Below the pieces are notes generated by a model, which was not told the origin of the DNA, ran no database searches, and saw only the letters and a program-made list of their open reading frames with translations. Below are positions 12,722-64,000 of a DNA stretch of 64,000 bases, one piece after another. Source of the DNA: Trichobilharzia szidati (taxonomy: Eukaryota; Platyhelminthes; Trematoda; Strigeidida; Schistosomatidae). The DNA lies in contig OX235279.1 in NCBI GenBank assembly GCA_944472155.2, positions 140,836,920-140,900,919 on the forward strand, read 5' to 3'. A program made the position numbers and the translations under genes. How positions within the stretch are numbered: position 1 is the stretch's first letter; each line of letters begins with the position of its first letter.

Positions 12722-12869
12722 AAACCATATACTGCTGATTGACTGAAATGAATTGTTTTATTCATATGGCACAAACAAGTAGTAATTGCCAGACAGGTCG
12801 AAGTGGTATAAACACCAGAGGGCCGTTTCGCCTCTTTGGGACCGAGCTCATCAGCAGTGTACATGGTTT
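12722..12869 (-). repeat. Small inverted-repeat element
   Basis: Plus-strand 12722-12739 (AAACCATATACTGCTGAT) is nearly the reverse complement of 12850-12869 (ATCAGCAGTGTACATGGTTT), differing by a 2-base gap and one substitution. About 110 bases lie between them. The minus strand carries the hammerhead-like motif listed separately. No clear target duplication was seen. Confidence 0.5.
12825..12854 (-). ncRNA. Candidate hammerhead ribozyme core
   Basis: The minus strand reads CUGAUGA (12854-12848), then a helix-II-like stem GCUC / GAGGC with one bulged G, then GAAAC (12829-12825). These are the invariant hammerhead elements in correct order and spacing. Helix I could be formed by the flanking inverted repeat. 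Helix III and the cleavage triplet are not convincing, so activity is uncertain. Confidence 0.35.
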
Positions 12870-14954
12870 GATTCAGCTTAGAAAGCCGAATCATTTCAAA
12901 CCAGTCGACTTAAGTTTTAAATTGAACAGCATTTTTTGAAAAACCTCATTCATTAAAGTTACATTTATTCATATGCCCTGTTGTTGGAAGTCACTCACTT
13001 TTTTAATCTCCCCGTGACTACATTACAGAACTTGATTCCACACTGTTGCTGTATGCTTTCATTCACAAATTTATGTATTTCATCATTCATGATATGTTGT
13101 AGACGTGCTGAAAGGGGATTAGAAAGCAATCACTCATTATACTACCTACCTACCTCTATTCCATTTCACTGGTTATAACTGGAATGTATGTGAGTGAGAA
13201 ATTATCCATAAATTATTCATTGAGGTCACTGACCGCATAAATCATTTTGAAATGAGATATTTGAATAATTTTGCCGAGTCCAGTGGAGAGCGTTTTGTTC
13301 AGAGCATATAGAATATTAAATTACTGGAATATTAATTGACAATCAGGTTTCAAGTTACACAGTTCAAGGTGAAAATTGAGTACGGTTTCCTTTGGAAATT
13401 GAAAATGTGTAGATGACAATATGTGATGTGCATTACTGCCTAGGTGACAGTGAAGGAAGGGAGCACAAATTCATGATGGTTGTTGTCATATGCTGGTGAT
13501 TGATGGGTGTAGCTGGGGAGCACTCACATCAAGCAGTATTGCTTTGTAGCTGGTTAGGATGAATTGATTTGTTGATGTGAGATGGTGTAGATGTGTGGTT
13601 CTGTAAGAATTAGCGAGATGTAGATGTTATTTTTGTTGCATCATGTGTCTTTCAGTGACTTATTATCTTTCTACTGAATTCGATGTGGCACCATTGGAGA
13701 TTGAAATGGTGTGATAGTAGTTTGAATTGTGATGGTTGGTTTATTCACTGTTTGGAATTTGAGACTTGATATTTTCCATCATATGAAGAATTTTGTTCAG
13801 TTTTGAGACATGTATCGGGAAAAGATTTTCTTTTAGTAATAGAAATAACCTTCAGAATTTTGCAAAGCAAATTGTACTTATAACTGCAACTGATGTGTGT
13901 GTGCGTGTCGGTCGTTTTATCCTATTATACACAGTTCAGTATTCACATGTTGTTTAGTAGTTTTGTAGGTACATTTGTTCTTCTATGCCATTTATATTGA
14001 CAGCATATGGACAATTCATCTTTACTGTGTAAGATGAATGTCTTCATATGTTTGAACAGCTTGCTTACAGAGTTTTTTCTAAAACGATTTATCCTAATCA
14101 CTCTGATATATCCAGGCTTTCATCATAACACATTGTATAAATATATTTTCATTTCGCATAGTGTTCCAAATGTATCTAGGTACCAAATTCAGACTTAGTT
14201 TAACACTGTAAGTGGTGATAAACAAATAATTCTTACTCAGTGAATTGATTAACTTTGTTTATTAGTGGTAGATTTTCAGTTTATAGATTTCACGAAATGT
14301 CGGATGATTTGTAAAGTGAAGTGGTATTCAGAGTTGGAGTGCTTCTCTGACTGAATTCATTATAGGATAATAACAAGCGAAGGTGTATTGGGTGGGTGTT
14401 TTATTCTGATCCACAATGCTTTAATGGTATCATCTCACAAAGTCACGAGGACTCGAACCCAAAACTATCTTATTTCGATGCCAATCTGTAACCATCCATT
14501 AAGTTCTTAACTCCCAACTACTGTCATTTAGCGTTGTGGCAGGAGCATTGTCTGTTCTCCTAGTGAATATCTCTTCTAACATCCGAATAGAGGGGTTCTG
14601 CGAAGCGTGATTTGTCATTTCAATTTCGAGAAATATATCTGGAAACGAATCATTAGGAGCGAAAGCAGACTGACATTCAGATTTTAAATTTGTGGGATCA
14701 CAGTTCACTTTAAGGTGAAAAGCTGCAATACAATTCAAGTTATATCTTCAGTGTGGGACTTTAGATGGTATGTTTTCATGGTATCCACACTTTATTTCGA
14801 ATCAAATCAGTCTTATGAAAGTCATTAAGATTTTGTAGTACCTTTGTGACCATTACCTCCGACTGTTCGACAGATATGTAAGCAAAGGTACATTATTGGT
14901 GCTTCAAATAATATGTTTAGTCTCGAAAACTATGGAGAATTTTATGCATTTGTG
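12870..14954. other. No gene recognised
   Basis: AT-rich, with a GT-rich stretch around 13440-13760. A tRNA-SINE-like fragment may lie near 14440-14470 (GGACTCGAACCC), but it is too short to assign. Confidence 0.4.
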
Positions 14955-15105
14955 ATTCAGTAATAGAATGCTGGCCAACCACATACGACATTTGGACTCG
15001 AGTTCCAGCCGATGGACTTCTAAATTTCGATTCCCTGGTCAGATGTGAGGCTGGCAACATAACCACGTAAAAAAAACACCGCTACTGAAACCCTATGTCA
15101 CTGAA
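14955..15105 (+). repeat. Degenerate family A SINE remnant
   Basis: It has GGACTCGAGTTCCAGCC in a B-box-like position, then GTGAGGCTGGCAACATAACC, CACCGCTACTGAAACC and CTATGTCACTG. This is the same order as the better SINE copies, with many changes. Confidence 0.4.
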
Positions 15106-17841
15106 TTGGAGCTCTGAGAGTGAAGAAATTAGGAGTTATTTTGACATATTGAATTATTTCTGAGTGCATATTTGTTATGAAAATATTTTGATTTTCATCA
15201 GCAAAATGTTGCTTCTGACTGTATCTCATATAACACCAGTAAGTGAATGTTACTTATATTTGTCAACAGGTTTCATCACTTGGATAAAAATAAGTTTAAA
15301 TTACAGCCTGTGAAATAGACACTGGTTGCTAACTGTAACCCCAGATTGGTTCTTTGAGTCTTGTGGACACCAAGACAGTTGATTTTGATGTGCTTTATAA
15401 TTTATTAAGTTTGAACCTTAGAATTCGGTCTGTGTGATTCAAATGTCTCACCTGTTGCAGTCAGTTAGCTACTCAATCTTGAAGAAATTAGTTTCCTCTA
15501 GTCTGTTTGAATCTGCACTACTAAGTGCAGAATGCAACAGTTTGAATACAAAGCTATCCATGTTACTACGTACACCATAGCCTACAGTACTGTTGTATTT
15601 TCAGCAAACTGACGCATGGGTGCTATTTATTTTTACAAGAGTCACTCGCTCCTCATACTGTTTATCGGTGGTGTCTAGATATCAGGGAATGTGAACTTTC
15701 TGAAATATTGAGATGAAAGTTGTTGCCAACACAGGTTCAATTCACCAGCCTGGTTGTCTGGTTCTGACTGATTGAGACTTGAACAACCACTGATTTCTTC
15801 ATGTACTTTTACCTATACATAAAGTTCCTTTAGTTAACAATACAGTGAAAAAATTAGAAGTTCTGAAATTACAAAATATCGTTTCTTTGCTGATCATTCC
15901 AAGCAAGAAGTATAAAGAGTTAGAGTTGCTCAGTAACAGTAACCTAGGTAGATGTAAGTGGGCATACAATACGGATTAACACTACTGATCAATAATCTTT
16001 TTTGTTATTGTTTAAAGTGAAATTTATGTTTGCAACCAACAATGAATAAATTAGGTAAAAGAATACCTTAGATTCTACTAGGATTAGCAAAAAAGTAATT
16101 TGTAGTCATAGTTGTCTGTATCACATGTTAATACTGCGTCGCACAATGAATAAGCCATATGAATATATATATGCTAAAAAGCAAGTAATATGCACTGTTT
16201 GTTATTTTATGTGTCTGGAAAGTTGGCTAAGTTTTGTTTATCATTTGTTACTTTTAGAAAAAGTCCCACTTGAATAGATCTTTTGTCATTTTGAGCCTCC
16301 TCAAAGAAGTCAAGTTGTTTTAGAATGGTTGTTTTAAACAATGAACAATGTTAGTTGAGCAATTATTAGTTGGCTTTCATTATTCAAGGATAAAGAGGAG
16401 AAAAAGAAAAAAACAACATATAAGGAGATAATGATTTCTTTGTCTCCCTGTCTCCTGTCATGCAATTTATATCTGCCGATGGCTCTTTTATCTTTGTTTA
16501 TTTGTATCTCTCTCTTGCGCACTTTAACTCTTTTCTTGTTAGCAGTTTTTATACATCAATGATAATTTTTGTTCTCCATGTACAGTGTAGATAACTATAA
16601 GTATCAGCTAGAAGTTAAACAATGAAAAAAACACACTATGTGTTATGTGTGACACAAAGTTCTGAGTCACATTAAAATACACGTAATAGATGTAGCTTAT
16701 TTTTTCCTGTTATGGTTTTTCCTGTATTGATCACGGTTTTAATGAAAACTATGGAAATTAATTGATTATGAGAATGTATTTATTGACTGACTGACGGGCG
16801 TTTTATAAGCAAGAAGCCTTATTTGATCTAGGTTCTGTGTCATTTATCAGTTATCAGTAGTAGACAGTTGCAGGGGTTCTTCATAGATTTGAGTATGCCT
16901 CATTAAATCTTACAGTCAGACACCATACCAATAATTTGTTTGTGTTGTGGTGTAAATTAGTAGCAAGATAATGATGTACTATTCACTTGATGAGATCAGT
17001 ATATTGTGCATTAAATGAACAAGAAAAGGCTACATAAACCACTTCTCACTATGGACATTTAAAGTTTTCCTCTAAGTGAGGATACATTTTGTTGTATCTG
17101 TAGATAAGCCAATAGATTTATCAAATAGCAATAACAGCACTTACATCATGACTAGATTTTTATCTTATTGATTATTTTATTATTTCAGTTTTTATTGGGA
17201 TTCAAGTCGTATGATTGAATACCACCTATCAAGAGGTTAACTTAAAGATATTTTTTAAACCATAGATATATTGCATTTTGTCTGTTAGCTTGTCAGTAGT
17301 AAGAGGTACGTTGAACTAAAGCGGAAACTATGTGTAGTGATAGTTAGCTACTACGCTTTATGGACAATCTTCAGAAGTTCTATTTGCAATGAGTTTGACG
17401 TTTCTTTCTAATACTTGGCTACATTCTACATTTTGTGTATGTATCACTCACTAAACTAGTAACATCGCACATAGACACAATAAACTGTGTCCCTAGATGA
17501 AAAGGACACTTACTTCCCGTCTAATAAAAGTAACAACGAACTACTGGGTTAAGTTGAACCGAATGTATCGAAGGCTAACTGGTGAAAGTATAAGTGGTGA
17601 GCTTATCGATCTTGTAGTCATAAAATGACTATTTTACTTACCAACCAATGAAATAATGACACTTAACTGCTAATACTATCGTTGGTTTATTCAGTAAACA
17701 GTACCAAACTGCTGGAGGTGATATCATCAAGAAAATTTATCTTACACCGATATCAATTGTATTGTTATGACATCGTCCTAACCTACCTTATTGTCTTCTA
17801 ATTCCATTTTTTGTTCTTTCTGTTTTCTATATTATAAATAG
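15106..17841. other. Upstream of first visible PKG exon; no exon found
   Basis: AT-rich DNA with a short TA run near 16162. Because the first visible exon starts mid-codon, this is intron at its 3' end. An N-terminal PKG exon with a coiled-coil heptad pattern was looked for and not recognised. Confidence 0.5.
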
Positions 17842-63356
<45,515 letters not shown>

Positions 63357-63815
63357 TATGGTTTTATTTCGTTTCCTTTATCAAATAAACTTCTACCTTG
63401 TTTATCCTTTATTCTACTTGTTCGTGTACACGTGTATGGTGTCAATGTCTGCATTTGAAAGTGTGTGTTGCGTTTTTATTCTTCAAATTTTAGCATGTTT
63501 ATCAACTTACCTACATATTTATTACTATGATGTCAACGCACAAACTTATAATTACTCCTATCACCTACTAATTACCTTTTATTCTCATTTTCTACCTTGG
63601 AACACTGACTAAAAACACGATCTGACTATTGAAAATCTTGAACATCAATTCTGTTTTTCTTTTCTTTTATGTTCCACTCACTTTCAGGAAGTCATTTTGA
63701 AGATATACTGAAACATATATATTTATATATATATGAACACATATATACATATGCCCTATTTTATACACAATAGATATATTTTCTTTGAGATTAAATAAAC
63801 ATTAATGTTTGCATA
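63357..63815 (+). promoter_or_regulatory. PKG 3' UTR and polyadenylation signals
   Basis: AATAAA occurs at 63384-63389, 28 bases after the stop, and again at 63794-63799 within TTAAATAAAC. The second gives a UTR of about 450 bases. The region contains TA repeats around 63715-63735 and no further coding sequence. Confidence 0.5.
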
Positions 63816-64000
63816 CACCTTAAATTGTAGATTTTGAGAACACCTCTCTCTTCTTTTTTACTACTTATAATTTAGCATTATTAATAGTTGTCATCTCACT
63901 TTTCTCAAGAAGAATGAGGAAAGTGTGTTTCCTTATTTATTATTCTCTTGCCAACTGTGTTTCACTAGTGTGTATATATGTTGCTGATATATATATATAT
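63816..64000. other. 3' flank, no gene seen
   Basis: AT-rich flank ending in a TA dinucleotide run at the window edge. No coding or repeat similarity was recognised. Confidence 0.5.

Noticed and set aside
15730..15770. B-box-like GGTTCAATTC as a SINE copy
   Set aside because: An isolated match without head palindrome, body or tail.

Overview
This window is AT-rich animal DNA and most likely comes from a schistosome or a close digenean relative. Three things support this. There is a many-exon cGMP-dependent protein kinase gene with introns of 0.6 to 9 kb. There is an RTE-clade (SR2-like) non-LTR retrotransposon together with tRNA-headed SINEs. There is also a short element that resembles the hammerhead-bearing Sm-alpha SINE of Schistosoma. 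I cannot fix the species from sequence alone.

One protein-coding gene is convincingly present: a PKG on the plus strand, in 16 exons from 17842 to 63356. The exons encode 611 residues plus a stop codon. The exon lengths close perfectly in frame, and every junction has GT/AG. The product holds two cyclic-nucleotide-binding domains (CNB-A and CNB-B), a complete AGC-type kinase domain, and the AGC C-terminal tail ending WDIEF. The N-terminal exon or exons (expected dimerisation helix and autoinhibitory segment) were not found, so the gene is incomplete here. Residue numbers below count from the first full codon of the first visible exon.

Layout. Positions 1 to about 17.8 kb carry no recognised host exon. 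They hold a tRNA-headed SINE, a Penelope-like element (PLE) fragment, a decayed RTE fragment, a second LINE fragment, a foldback repeat and a small hammerhead-like inverted-repeat element. From 17.8 to 63.4 kb, PKG exons alternate with introns that host a nearly complete but broken RTE element (intron 2), a PLE terminal palindrome, a foldback copy and an Sm-alpha-like SINE (intron 3), and two SINEs (intron 5). Intron 7 has a SINE and a foldback copy, intron 9 a SINE and an RTE fragment, intron 10 a SINE, and intron 12 an inverted PLE and a reverse SINE. The last 0.6 kb is 3' UTR and flank with two AATAAA signals.

The most interesting structure is in the repeats. Hammerhead-ribozyme-like cores occur in three unrelated element types. 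One SINE body appears to be built from the two ends of the RTE LINE. One tRNA-like head is shared by two SINE families with different bodies. A palindromic foldback family shows retroposon-like direct repeats at its ends. In the kinase, a Cys just before DFG, a Leu gatekeeper and a Ser in the second cGMP pocket differ from vertebrate PKG.
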